DNA from: Streptomyces wuyuanensis
Lineage (GTDB): Bacteria; Actinomycetota; Actinomycetes; Streptomycetales; Streptomycetaceae
Reading direction: 5' to 3'
Length of the DNA: 64,000 nucleotides
NCBI RefSeq assembly: GCF_900103455.1
Contig: NZ_FNHI01000002.1
Span: forward strand, 310,001-374,000
Below are positions 28,024 to 36,264 of this stretch, in pieces. Under the pieces are notes generated by a model that made no database searches, had not been told where the DNA came from, and saw nothing but the letters and a program-made list of their open reading frames with translations. The first letter of the stretch is position 1; every line of letters starts with the position of its first letter. A program made the translations under genes and the position numbers.

Positions 28024-28557
28024 TCAGCCGCGCCTGCGGCCGCGGCGGAGGAGCCGGGGCAGGGCCGCGGGAGCGGGCCGCCGGGTCGTGGCCGGTGTGG
28101 GCAGTGGTGCGGCGGCCAGGGAGCCCTCGGGGTGCTGGGTGGTCGACTCGCGGGGCTCCAGCCGCAGCACCCGGCACTCGCGGCCCCAGCGCTCGGTCAT
28201 CCGCTCGCCGTCCGGGGCGTTGAGCCGCTTGCCCTTCAGCTCGCCGACGGCGGATTCCCAGGCCTCGGAACCCGGTGCCAGCTCGGTCACCGCGGCGGTC
28301 CAGGCGACCAGCCGGCCGCCCTTGTCCTTGCTGCGCACGGTGACCTCGGCGGTGGAGCCGTCGGCCAGTCCGGGCAGTGGCTGCTCGCCCGGTCCATCGC
28401 CGACGACATGCGCCGCGCCGTCGTGCCACGCATGCCACAGCGCCCGGTCCGGGCCCGTGCCGCGGACCCAGATGAGGCCGGACTTCTTGGTGGCCTCCTC
28501 CACGAGGGCCTGCCCGAACAGGGGGTCCTCGGCGGGGTGGGCGGAAGCGTCGTTCAT
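28024..28557 (-). CDS. Conserved hypothetical protein with possible split-barrel fold
   Basis: A 177-residue protein. Residues ~1-135 (EDPLFGQALVEEATKKSGLIWVRG; GRLVAWTAAVTELAPGS; WGRECRVLRLEP) resemble the pyridoxamine-phosphate-oxidase-like split barrel in pattern. The flavin site is not evident and the assignment is tentative. The C-terminal 40 residues are low-complexity Pro/Ala/Arg. The gene is on the same strand as corA, 82 bases beyond its far end. The 230-base gap towards 27793 holds no recognisable gene. Confidence 0.7.
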   Translation of the reverse strand: MNDASAHPAEDPLFGQALVEEATKKSGLIWVRGTGPDRALWHAWHDGAAHVVGDGPGEQPLPGLADGSTAEVTVRSKDKGGRLVAWTAAVTELAPGSEAWESAVGELKGKRLNAPDGERMTERWGRECRVLRLEPRESTTQHPEGSLAAAPLPTPATTRRPAPAALPRLLRRGRRRG

Positions 28558-28639
28558 GCCGGCAGCCTAGTGTGCCGCGGTGGGGAACCGGGCCCGGCCA
28601 CCGGGGCGGGCGGGAGTTACGAGGTCCGGTGCCTGACCG

Positions 28640-29755
28640 TCAGAGCCAGCCGTTGCGCTTCAGCGTGCGGTGGATGGCGAGACAGATCCCGCCGATGCCG
28701 ACGAGCACCATCGGATAGCCGTACCGCCAGTGGAGCTCGGGCATGTGATCGAAGTTCATGCCGTAGATCCCGCAGACCGCCGTCGGCACGGCGATGATCG
28801 CGGCCCAGGACGTGATCTTGCGCATGTCCTCGTTCTGGGCGACGGTGGCCTGCGCCAGATTGGCCTGCAGGATCGAGTTCAGCAGTTCGTCGAAGCCGAT
28901 GACCTGCTCCTGCACCCGGGCCAGGTGGTCGGCGACGTCGCGGAAGTACTTCTGGATGTCCGGGTCGACGAGCCGCATCGGGCGCTCGCTCAGCAGCTGC
29001 ATGGGCCGCAGCAACGGCGTCACGGCTCGCTTGAACTCCAGCACCTCACGCTTCAGCTGGTAGATCCGCCCGGTGTCGGTGCCCCGCGTGCTGCCCTTCG
29101 ACGGCGCGGAGAAGACGTCGATCTCGATCTCGTCGATGTCGACCTGTACGGCGTCCGCGACCGCGATGTAGCCGTCCACGACGTGGTCGGCGATGGCGTG
29201 GAGCACCGCGGAGGGGCCCTTGTCGAGCAGCTCCGGGTCGTCCTGCAGCCGGACGCGGAGGTTGCGCAGGGAGCCCTGGCCGCCGTGCCGGACGGTGATC
29301 ACGAAGTCGGGCCCGGTGAAGCACATCACCTCGCCGGTCTCGACGACCTCGCTGGTCGGCGTCAGCTCGGTGTGGTCGACGTAGTGGACGGTCTTGAAGA
29401 CCGTGAACAGGGTGTCGTCGTACCGCTCGAGCTTGGGCCGCTGGTGGGCGTGCACGGCGTCCTCGACGGCCAGCGGGTGGAGACCGAACTCGGCGGCGAT
29501 GCCGGAGAACTCCTCCTCCGTCGGCTCGTGCAGACCGATCCAGGCGAAGCCGCCGCCCTCGCGCACCCGGAGCATCGCCTCGCGCGGGGTGAGGCAGCCG
29601 GTGTTCTCGAGGCGCTTGCCGTCGCGGTAGACGGCGCAGTCCACGACGGCGGTGGAGGCGGAGGGGTCACGCGTGGCGTCGTACGCGCTGTACGGGCCGC
29701 TGGTCTTGCGCAGGGCGGGGCGGACCGCTTGACGCAGGTCACGGATCATCGACAT
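28640..29755 (-). CDS. corA: CorA family magnesium/cobalt transporter
   Basis: A 371-residue divalent cation channel. The large N-terminal cytosolic funnel is followed by two C-terminal membrane helices, with the signature YGMNF at the end of the first. The ATG chosen gives MSMIRDLRQAV and has AAGGAG seven bases upstream. The family forms pentamers importing Mg2+. Rv1239c has the same position in the mycobacterial block, and the PRC/CBS protein 2 kb away may be functionally related. Confidence 0.94.
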   Translation of the reverse strand: MSMIRDLRQAVRPALRKTSGPYSAYDATRDPSASTAVVDCAVYRDGKRLENTGCLTPREAMLRVREGGGFAWIGLHEPTEEEFSGIAAEFGLHPLAVEDAVHAHQRPKLERYDDTLFTVFKTVHYVDHTELTPTSEVVETGEVMCFTGPDFVITVRHGGQGSLRNLRVRLQDDPELLDKGPSAVLHAIADHVVDGYIAVADAVQVDIDEIEIDVFSAPSKGSTRGTDTGRIYQLKREVLEFKRAVTPLLRPMQLLSERPMRLVDPDIQKYFRDVADHLARVQEQVIGFDELLNSILQANLAQATVAQNEDMRKITSWAAIIAVPTAVCGIYGMNFDHMPELHWRYGYPMVLVGIGGICLAIHRTLKRNGWL

Positions 29756-30176
29756 GGCAGGCTCCTTCACGGAGAGGCCGCCGGTGCGAGGCGTGGCACA
29801 GCCCGGAATGAGGACGTGTCTCGATACGTCCGCAAAGCGGGCGGCACCGCGGGACGCGGTGACGGCGTTCGCTACAGACAGTCAGGCAGGGGAGTCGTGC
29901 TCTTCCGTCATGCGCGGTGCCATGGAACTGACGGTGCGGGAAGCCCTCAGCGGTACGAGGGGAGGATTCGCGCGGAAGAGCGGTTGGTACTGCACGGTCG
30001 ACTTCGATCCATCGCAGCCCCACCTCCTCCGGCCGGTCCCCCGTGGGGGAAGACGTCTCGTCGGGATCCGAGAACCATGCTTCTGCATGTTGTCCCGAAC
30101 AGGCGGCCAAGCCTATCAGCCGACTGAGGGTCAATCCCTTCCTTTGCCCGTTCCTGATGCGATCTATGCTCGCGGC
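29756..30176. other. Divergent intergenic region, 421 bases
   Basis: Lies between corA and the SUFU-domain gene, which diverge. I see no coding frame with Streptomyces-like third-position bias. Cation-responsive RNA elements (M-box, ykoK) were looked for by eye near the corA start and not recognised. The A/T-richer bases around 30120-30170 are the likely promoter of the plus-strand gene. Confidence 0.4.
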
Positions 30177-30761
30177 ATGGGAGAAGTTCTTGCTCTGGTC
30201 GAGGCGCGGCTGCGCAGCGCGCTGGGTGAACCGGACGCGCGCGCCGCGGTGACCTTTCTCGGTACGGACCGGATCGAGGTGCTGCGGTTCATCGACGGGG
30301 ACGTCGTCCGCTACGCCACGCTGGGGATGTCCGCACAGCCGATGACCGACCCCAAGGACGTCCTCGCCGACCCGGTGAAGGGGCCGCGCGCGGAGCTCGT
30401 CCTGTCGGTGCGCGCCGGCCTGGCGGACACGGACAAGGTGCTGCGGCCGCTCGCAGTCCTGGCCTCGTCCCCGCAGGTGGAAGGGGTGATCGTGGCCCCC
30501 GGGAACTCCATGGACGTGGGGGAGCCCCTGTGGCCCGGCGCCCCGTTCTCCTCGGTGCTGGTCGCCGAGTCCGGCGGCTTGGTCGAGGACCTCGGGCTCG
30601 ACGACCCCATGGACCCGGTCCGCTTCCTTCCCCTGCTGCCGATGACGCCGAACGAGGCGGCGTGGAAGCGGGTGCACGGCGCGGGGAAGCTCCACGAGCG
30701 GTGGCTGAACCACGGCACGGACCTCCGCGATCCGCTGCGGAAGTCCGTGCCCCTGACGTGA
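30177..30761 (+). CDS. Suppressor-of-fused (SUFU) domain protein
   Basis: A 194-residue protein with the bacterial SUFU-like fold: RYATLGMSAQPM, then APGNSMDVGEPLWPGAPFSSVLV and VRFLPLLPMTPNEAAWKRVHGA. In bacteria such proteins are often immunity proteins for polymorphic toxins, but here it is a stand-alone chromosomal gene with no toxin beside it. ATG start. Function not known. Confidence 0.82.
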   Translation: MGEVLALVEARLRSALGEPDARAAVTFLGTDRIEVLRFIDGDVVRYATLGMSAQPMTDPKDVLADPVKGPRAELVLSVRAGLADTDKVLRPLAVLASSPQVEGVIVAPGNSMDVGEPLWPGAPFSSVLVAESGGLVEDLGLDDPMDPVRFLPLLPMTPNEAAWKRVHGAGKLHERWLNHGTDLRDPLRKSVPLT

Positions 30762-31028
30762 TGTCAGCCGCCGTGCGCGAGGCGTGAAGTGACGCATCTC
30801 ATGGTCGAGTTGGCTGATCGGGACCGGGTTCGCGGCCGCCGGGCCGGCCGTGCCGCCCACGGGTCCGGGGCGGGGATGCGATCGGCCGGACGGGCGCGGG
30901 CCCGGGGTCGGTGGGCGAACACCGCCACCCCGTTCCGGGACGCGTGGACCGGCGCCGCCCCGGCCGCCTCCACGGTGAGCGCGGCCCGCCGGACCCGTAC
31001 GATCGCCCCGCCGCGGCGCCGGCGGCGA

Positions 31029-31270
31029 CGAAGAGGTGAACGGCAGCCAGACGTGACTCGCCGTGGCGTCCAGCCCCTTGGCGATGGAACGCAGGATCGG
31101 GTCGACCGGGCCGATGCCCTTGAAGGTGACGACGGACGCGCCGGCGGTGGCCCAGACGGCCTTCGGCCGGCGCGGGATCCCACCCGCCCCGCCGGGCGGC
31201 CCCGCCTCGCCGCCGGCTCCTGTCCGGCCGGCCCGGCCGGCTCCTCCGGCGTACGGATCCTCGCGCGCAT
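31029..31270 (-). pseudogene. Truncated, frameshifted MFS transporter N-terminus
   Basis: On the minus strand an ATG at 31270, with GGAGGAGC upstream, opens MRARIRTPEEPAGPAG in one frame. A second frame then reads KAVWATAGASVVTFKG, IGPVDPILRSIAKGLDATAS and HVWLPFTSS (to 31029). This is the start and first transmembrane region of DHA-type MFS efflux pumps (VDPILKSIAxxLxATPSQVxLLFTS). The remainder (about 350 residues) is missing, and one frameshift separates the parts. The 681-base gap (30762-31442) holds no other gene that I can support. Confidence 0.72.
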
Positions 31271-31319
31271 GGACGCTCCTCCGCTTCTCCGTTCAGATCG
31301 TTGCTATATGCAGACAATG

Positions 31320-31336
31320 AATTAGAGAGGCTAATT
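31320..31336. promoter_or_regulatory. A/T-rich operator-like palindrome upstream of the MFS remnant
   Basis: AATTAG-N5-CTAATT (31320-31325 and 31331-31336) is a perfect inverted repeat inside an unusually A/T-rich stretch (31290-31360). Looser GCAGA/TCTGC arms flank it. It lies 50 bases upstream of the MFS start, where MarR- or TetR-type repressors often bind. Confidence 0.6.
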
Positions 31337-31442
31337 AATGTAATCTGCAAATAATTCTCCCTGCTGAGGGCGGGTGAAACCGCCGTGCGGGACAGGTGAT
31401 CGTCCTTGACGCGGCGCCGCACGGGTAGGACCGTTGAGCGCT

Positions 31443-32081
31443 ATGAGGGGCGAACCCAGTTGCCCGAAGTGTGGTGGCCGGGTCAGGGCGCCCGGTCTCT
31501 TCGCCGACACGTGGCAGTGCGATGTGCACGGTTCCGTGTATCCGCTGCAGCCCGTGATCCCGCCGAGCGTCGAGGCCCTCAGTGTGGTGGTGGCCCGCGC
31601 CAGGGTGCCCGTGTGGATGCCGTGGCCGCTTCCCGTCGGCTGGCTGTTCACCGGGGTCGCGTACGCCGGTGACGACCGCAGCGGCGGTCGGGCCACGGCC
31701 GTGGCCTGCTCCGGCCCCGGACCCCTGGGCGGTGTGGGCGAGTTGCTGCTCGTCGCCGAGGAGCTCGGCGTCGGTCTCGGCGCCCGATTCGCCGGGATCG
31801 ACGGACCCGACCCGGGGCCGCACATGACCGTCGACACCTCGCCCCAGGCCAAGGTCCTCGCCGCGGGCCGGCCGACACCGCTCTGGCACGTCGACGACGC
31901 TCCGGAGGACCGTGCGGTGTTCGCGGGCGAGGCGCGCGGGCTCTGGCTGTGGGCGATCGTCTGGCCCGAGTCGACCGGGCTGCTGATGTACGACGAACTG
32001 ATACTGACGGATCTTCGGGACGCCGGTCAGGAACTCGAACTGCTGCCCTGCGGGGCGCTGTCGCCACGTCTGCTGATGTGA
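31443..32081 (+). CDS. DUF6758-like conserved protein with N-terminal zinc ribbon
   Basis: A 212-residue protein starting MRGEPSCPKCGGRVRAPG. Cys7, Cys10, Cys27 and His30 (CPKC...CDVH) could bind zinc. The middle is rich in aliphatic and aromatic residues (MPWPLPVGWLFTGVAYAG) without clear membrane helices. I recall homologues called DUF6758 next to PHP-domain genes. The function is unknown. The TTG nine bases upstream is an alternative start. Confidence 0.78.
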   Translation: MRGEPSCPKCGGRVRAPGLFADTWQCDVHGSVYPLQPVIPPSVEALSVVVARARVPVWMPWPLPVGWLFTGVAYAGDDRSGGRATAVACSGPGPLGGVGELLLVAEELGVGLGARFAGIDGPDPGPHMTVDTSPQAKVLAAGRPTPLWHVDDAPEDRAVFAGEARGLWLWAIVWPESTGLLMYDELILTDLRDAGQELELLPCGALSPRLLM

Positions 32082-32331
32082 CGTCGGGCGGTCCGCGCCG
32101 GGGCCCGCCGGCGTGCTCGGACGGCGTCGCCGGCACGGCCCGGCGCCGTCGTCCGCCGCGGGTGCCGGTGCCGCGGGCCGGTCGCGGGGGTGGCGCGAGT
32201 GCGCGTTCCCGGCCCTCGGGGCACCCACGATCCGTGACGGCCTTCACGCGACGAGCCGGTCGGGGCGGTGCCCGGGGCCCCGTTACGATTGAACGTCAGC
32301 CCGTCCGCCCCGAGCCCTGGAGTCCCGCGTC

Positions 32332-33204
32332 GTGCGCATCGACCTGCACACCCACTCCACGGCCTCCGACGGTACGGACACCCCCGCCGAGCTCGTCCGC
32401 AACGCGGCGGCCGCCGGACTCGACGTCGTGGCCCTCACCGACCACGACACCGTGGGCGGCCATGCCGAGGCGATGGCCGCACTGCCCGAGGGTCTGACCC
32501 TCGTCACCGGTGCCGAGCTCTCCTGCCGGACCGACGGCGTGGGGCTGCACATGCTGGCGTACCTCTTCGACCCCGGGGAGCCCGAGCTGGCGCGAGAGCG
32601 GGAGCTGGTGCGCGACGACCGGGTGCCGCGCGCCCGAGCCATGGTCGGCAAGCTCCGTGAGCTGGGTGTGCCGGTCACCTGGGAGCAGGTCTCCCGGATA
32701 GCCGGCGACGGCTCGGTGGGCAGGCCGCACGTCGCCACCGCGCTCGTGGAGCTGGGCGTCGTCCCCGATGTGTCCGCCGCCTTCACGCCCGACTGGCTGG
32801 CGAACGGCGGCCGGGCCTACGTCGAGAAGCACGAGCTCGACCCGTTCGAGGCCGTCCGCCTGGTGAAGGCGGCCGGCGGGGTCACGGTCTTCGCCCACCC
32901 GCTCGCCGTGAAGCGCGGAGAGGTCGTCTCCGAGGACGTCATCGCCCGGCTGGCCGAGGCGGGCCTCGACGGCATCGAGGTCGACCACATGGACCACGAC
33001 GAGCCGACTCGGGCCCGGCTGCGCGGACTTGCCGCCGAGCTCGGGCTGCTGCCCACCGGTTCCAGCGACTACCACGGCAGCCGCAAGACCTGTCTGCTCG
33101 GCGACTTCACCACCGACCCCGAGGTCTACGGCGAGATCATCCGCCGTGCGACCGGCGCGTTCCCGGTCCCGGGCACGGGCGGAACGCCCCGCCGCGAGGT
33201 CTGA
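32332..33204 (+). CDS. PHP-domain phosphoesterase (RNase AM / nucleoside bisphosphatase-like)
   Basis: A 290-residue metal-dependent phosphoesterase. The PHP motifs are clear: DLHTHSTASDGT (I), ALTDHDTVGG (II), an E in TGAELSC (III) and FAHP plus GSSDYHG (IV). The family member YciV acts on the 5' ends of RNA and on 3',5'-nucleoside bisphosphates. GTG start (VRIDLHTHS). Followed after 170 bases by the marC-like gene. Confidence 0.9.
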   Translation: MRIDLHTHSTASDGTDTPAELVRNAAAAGLDVVALTDHDTVGGHAEAMAALPEGLTLVTGAELSCRTDGVGLHMLAYLFDPGEPELARERELVRDDRVPRARAMVGKLRELGVPVTWEQVSRIAGDGSVGRPHVATALVELGVVPDVSAAFTPDWLANGGRAYVEKHELDPFEAVRLVKAAGGVTVFAHPLAVKRGEVVSEDVIARLAEAGLDGIEVDHMDHDEPTRARLRGLAAELGLLPTGSSDYHGSRKTCLLGDFTTDPEVYGEIIRRATGAFPVPGTGGTPRREV

Positions 33205-33374
33205 CCGCCCCACATCCCTCCGGTCCCTCGGGGCCGGCCGCACGTCTCTCGTGCGAGTGCGGTCGTCCGCCACCCGGAAGGCCGCGGGACTCCCGCGCGC
33301 CCCGGCCGTACCTGCCTCGCGGCCTCCCCTCCTCGTCCACCACCCGGTTGTCCCACACCCTGCAAGGCCTCACT

Positions 33375-33980
33375 GTGTTCGACGTCGCCGTCTTCGGCTC
33401 CCTGTTCCTCACCCTGTTCGTGATCATGGATCCCCCCGGGATCACCCCGATCTTCCTGGCACTCACCTCCGGGCGCCCCGTCAAGGTCCAGCGCCGGATG
33501 GCCTGGCAGGCGGTCGCGGTCGCCCTCGGTGTGATCACCGTCTTCGGGATCCTCGGCCAGCAGATCCTCGACTACCTCCATGTCTCCGTACCCGCGCTGA
33601 TGATCGCCGGCGGTCTGCTCCTGCTGCTCATCGCGCTCGATCTGCTCACCGGGAAGACCGACGAACCCAAGCAGACCAAGGACGTCAACGTGGCGCTCGT
33701 GCCGCTGGGCATGCCACTCCTGGCGGGGCCCGGTGCGATCGTCTCCGTCATCCTCGCGGTGCAGAACGCGGGCACCGCCGCCAAGCAGGTCTCGGTGTGG
33801 GCCGCGATCGTCGCGATGCACGTCGTCCTGTGGCTTACCATGCGCTACTCGCTGCTGATCATCCGCGTGATCAAGGACGGCGGGGTGGTGCTGGTGACCA
33901 GGCTGGCGGGCATGATGCTCTCGGCGATCGCGGTGCAGCAGATCATCAACGGAATCACCCAGGTGATCCAGGGCTCGTGA
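33375..33980 (+). CDS. MarC family integral membrane protein
   Basis: A 201-residue polytopic protein with six predicted helices. Family marks include FVIMDPPGITPIFLAL, PLGMPLLAGPGAI and MMLSAIAVQQIINGI. The GTG at 33375 (VFDVAVFGSLF) gives the usual length; a TTG at 33348 adds nine residues but lacks a binding site. The function of MarC is unsettled; an early multiple-antibiotic-resistance role was not confirmed. Confidence 0.9.
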   Translation: MFDVAVFGSLFLTLFVIMDPPGITPIFLALTSGRPVKVQRRMAWQAVAVALGVITVFGILGQQILDYLHVSVPALMIAGGLLLLLIALDLLTGKTDEPKQTKDVNVALVPLGMPLLAGPGAIVSVILAVQNAGTAAKQVSVWAAIVAMHVVLWLTMRYSLLIIRVIKDGGVVLVTRLAGMMLSAIAVQQIINGITQVIQGS

Positions 33981-34009
33981 CCGGCCCGATCGCCGGCGAT
34001 CTCCCCGCT

Positions 34010-34060
34010 CGGCACAGCGCCCCCGAACGGAACCCTTTTCCGTTCGGGGGCGCTGTGCCG
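34010..34060. terminator. 21-bp perfect hairpin, bidirectional terminator
   Basis: Arms 34010-34030 and 34040-34060 are exact inverses with a 9-base loop AACCCTTTT. It lies between the convergent marC-like gene and the 50-residue gene at 34068. Confidence 0.9.
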
Positions 34061-34067
34061 GAAGGCG

Positions 34068-34220
34068 TTACGAAGCCGAGGCCTCGGCCGGCCGGATGTA
34101 GATACGCTGGCCGATCGCGGCGGCCTGCTGCACCATCCGGCCCACGGAGGCGGCGTCCACGACAGTGCTGTCCACGGCGGTACCGTCGACATCGTCGAGT
34201 CGCATGATCTCGAAGCGCAT
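34068..34220 (-). CDS. 50-residue conserved small protein
   Basis: The minus strand encodes MRFEIMRLDDVDGTAVDSTV and continues VVDAASVGRMVQQAAAIGQR, then IYIRPAEASAS. GGGGAG stands six bases before the ATG, codon third positions are strongly G/C, and a strong terminator follows. I recall a closely similar 50-residue protein in other Streptomyces. No membrane segment is present. It is divergent from the NYN gene, with an A/T-rich promoter region between them. Function unknown. Confidence 0.82.
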   Translation of the reverse strand: MRFEIMRLDDVDGTAVDSTVVDAASVGRMVQQAAAIGQRIYIRPAEASAS

Positions 34221-34356
34221 GAAGAGCTCCCCTCTGGCCGTCTGTGTATGTACCTCTCAACGGGATGTCATCTACAAACATTCCCTACGCTAAAGAAAAT
34301 TTTTGGATGGCTAACTACTGGCAGGTAGACCCCGGCCCGCTCACAATGGGGTCGTC

Positions 34357-35253
34357 ATGAACGACTCTGAGCTTTCCGAGATGAGCGCCCGCCTGGAGCG
34401 CACCAACGAGCTGCTCCAGCGCATGCTCGCCGAGGTCGCCAAGACCCCGTCCACGCATGCCATCTTCGTCGACGCCGGTTACGTCTATGCTGCGGCCGGG
34501 TTGCTTGTTGCGGGTACCGAGGACCGGCGCTCGTTCGACCTCGACGCCGAGGGGCTCATCGATGCGTTCATCGACAAGGCCCGCACGATCTTCGCGGACA
34601 GCCGGCTGCTGCGCGTCTACTGGTACGACGGCGCCCGGCGCCGGATCCACACAGCCGAGCAGCAGGCCATAGCGGAACTGCCCGACGTCAAGGTCCGGCT
34701 CGGCAACCTCAACGCCAACAACCAGCAGAAGGGCGTCGACTCCCTCATACGCACCGACCTGGAGTCACTGGCCCGGCACCGGGCGATCAGCGACGCGGCG
34801 CTCGTGGGCGGGGACGAGGACCTCGTCTCCGCGGTGGAGGCCGCCCAGGGGTACGGCGCCCGGGTCCATCTGTGGGGCATAGAGGCGGCCGAGGGCCGCA
34901 ACCAGGCGGAGCCGCTGCTCTGGGAGGTCGACAGTCAGCGCACCTTCGACCTCGACTTCTGCCGGCCCTATGTGACGCGCCGGCCCGTGACGACGTACGA
35001 GGACGACAGCCCGCCCCCGTCGCGCGACGACGTGCGCTTCGTCGGCGCGCAGATAGCCGCCACCTGGATGGCCGAACGCGGCCGGGATCCGATGGCCGAA
35101 CTGCTGCCCGGCCACCCCTATCTGCCCGGTCCCGTCGACCAGGACCTGCTCATCGAGGCGGAGAAGCTCCTCAAGCACTCCCTGCGCGGCTACGCCCATC
35201 TGCGGCGGGCGCTGCGGGACGGCTTCTGGGACCACCTGCACGGTCAGTTCTGA
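34357..35253 (+). CDS. NYN-domain (PIN-like) putative ribonuclease
   Basis: A 298-residue protein with an N-terminal coiled coil (~1-28) and a NYN domain: IFVDAGYVYAAAG (first Asp), the middle KGVDSLIRTDLESLARH with its metal Asp and ALVGGDEDLVSAVEAAQGYGARV. These acidic residues match the PIN-like nuclease site. A C-terminal ~80-residue helical part follows. Likely an RNA-processing enzyme. The 136-base upstream gap is A/T-rich and holds promoters for both strands. Confidence 0.88.
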   Translation: MNDSELSEMSARLERTNELLQRMLAEVAKTPSTHAIFVDAGYVYAAAGLLVAGTEDRRSFDLDAEGLIDAFIDKARTIFADSRLLRVYWYDGARRRIHTAEQQAIAELPDVKVRLGNLNANNQQKGVDSLIRTDLESLARHRAISDAALVGGDEDLVSAVEAAQGYGARVHLWGIEAAEGRNQAEPLLWEVDSQRTFDLDFCRPYVTRRPVTTYEDDSPPPSRDDVRFVGAQIAATWMAERGRDPMAELLPGHPYLPGPVDQDLLIEAEKLLKHSLRGYAHLRRALRDGFWDHLHGQF

Positions 35254-35304
35254 GCCGCGACGGCCGGCCCGGGAACCGGACAGCGCCTGTCGAGAACGGG
35301 ACGG

Positions 35305-36156
35305 TCAGTTCCGGGACCAGAAGTCCACCAGGGCCGCCGCGGTCGGCGCCGGCCGGTCCGTGTTCGGCGAATGCTCGGCGCCCTCGACCACCGTGCGCAG
35401 CGCCCCGAGCCGCACCGCCATCTCGTCCAGCAGCGGCACCGGCCAGGTGTCGTCCCGTTCACCCGACAGCACGTGCATGGGCAGCGGGCCCACGGCGGCG
35501 AGCTCGTCGACGCGGTCCGGCTCCACGGTGAGCTGCCTGCCGGTTGCCAGCAGCTGGGCGGGACGGTGCCGCAGCCAGCGGCGCCGCAGTTCCTCGCCGT
35601 CGGTGGTGGCCTCCTCCGGCGGGTCCAGCGCCTGCATGGCCTCCCAGACCTCGCCCATCTCCATCACCGCGAGCGCGTCACCCAGCAGCTTGACCTTGTG
35701 CTGCTGCGCCGGGGAGATACGGGCCGGGCCGGACGACATCAGCGTCAGGGTCCGGAACGGGCGCACGTCGAGGAGGACGGCGGCCCGGGCGATCTGACCG
35801 CCCAGCGAGTGCCCCACCAGATGCACGGGTGCGTCACCGATCGCCTCCGCCTGCGCGAGCACGTCCCGGGCCAATTCGGACTGCGCGTAGGCCGACTCGT
35901 CGTCGGGACCGTCGCTCTCGTACTGGCCGCGTCCGTCGACGGCGACGGCCCGGAAGCCGGCCGCGGCGAGCGGCTCCAGCAGCGCGATGAAGTCCTCCTT
36001 GCTGCCGGTGTACCCGGGCAGCAGCAGCGCGGTGCCCCGGCTGGGGCGGCCGCCCCCGGCCGGTTCGGCGTCCAGCACGGCGAAGTCACCGCGGCTGGTG
36101 CGGAGCGCGTAGGCGCGGGCGCAGGCGGGCGGGCGGAAGGTGGGCGGCCGGCTCAT
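35305..36156 (-). CDS. Alpha/beta-fold hydrolase
   Basis: A 283-residue serine hydrolase. The nucleophile elbow is GHSLGG; the oxyanion region is LLLPGYTGSKEDF; the acid is probably in SGERDDTWPV and the His in EGAEHSPNTDRP. The ATG chosen gives MSRPPTFRPP. The substrate is unknown. Transcribed convergently with the NYN gene. Confidence 0.88.
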   Translation of the reverse strand: MSRPPTFRPPACARAYALRTSRGDFAVLDAEPAGGGRPSRGTALLLPGYTGSKEDFIALLEPLAAAGFRAVAVDGRGQYESDGPDDESAYAQSELARDVLAQAEAIGDAPVHLVGHSLGGQIARAAVLLDVRPFRTLTLMSSGPARISPAQQHKVKLLGDALAVMEMGEVWEAMQALDPPEEATTDGEELRRRWLRHRPAQLLATGRQLTVEPDRVDELAAVGPLPMHVLSGERDDTWPVPLLDEMAVRLGALRTVVEGAEHSPNTDRPAPTAAALVDFWSRN

Positions 36157-36215
36157 GCGGACGAGGTTACCCGGGCGTTCGGCGCTCGTGGCCGTCCACG
36201 GGCCGCCCTGACACG

Positions 36216-36257
36216 GCTGAGGGCCCGCCATCCCGGGCGGGATGACGGGCCCTCAGC
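36216..36257 (-). terminator. Two-tier hairpin terminator of the helicase gene
   Basis: A 12-bp stem (36216-36227 with 36246-36257) encloses an inner ATCCC/GGGAT hairpin. It starts eight bases after the helicase stop on the minus strand. Confidence 0.75.
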
Positions 36258-36264
36258 GAACGGC

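Noticed and set aside
29756..30176. Magnesium riboswitch ahead of corA
   Set aside because: No M-box-like architecture could be recognised by eye. A covariance-model search would decide.
30177..30761. SUFU protein as immunity gene of a toxin system
   Set aside because: No toxin, secretion or RHS/polymorphic-toxin gene lies within reach in the window.
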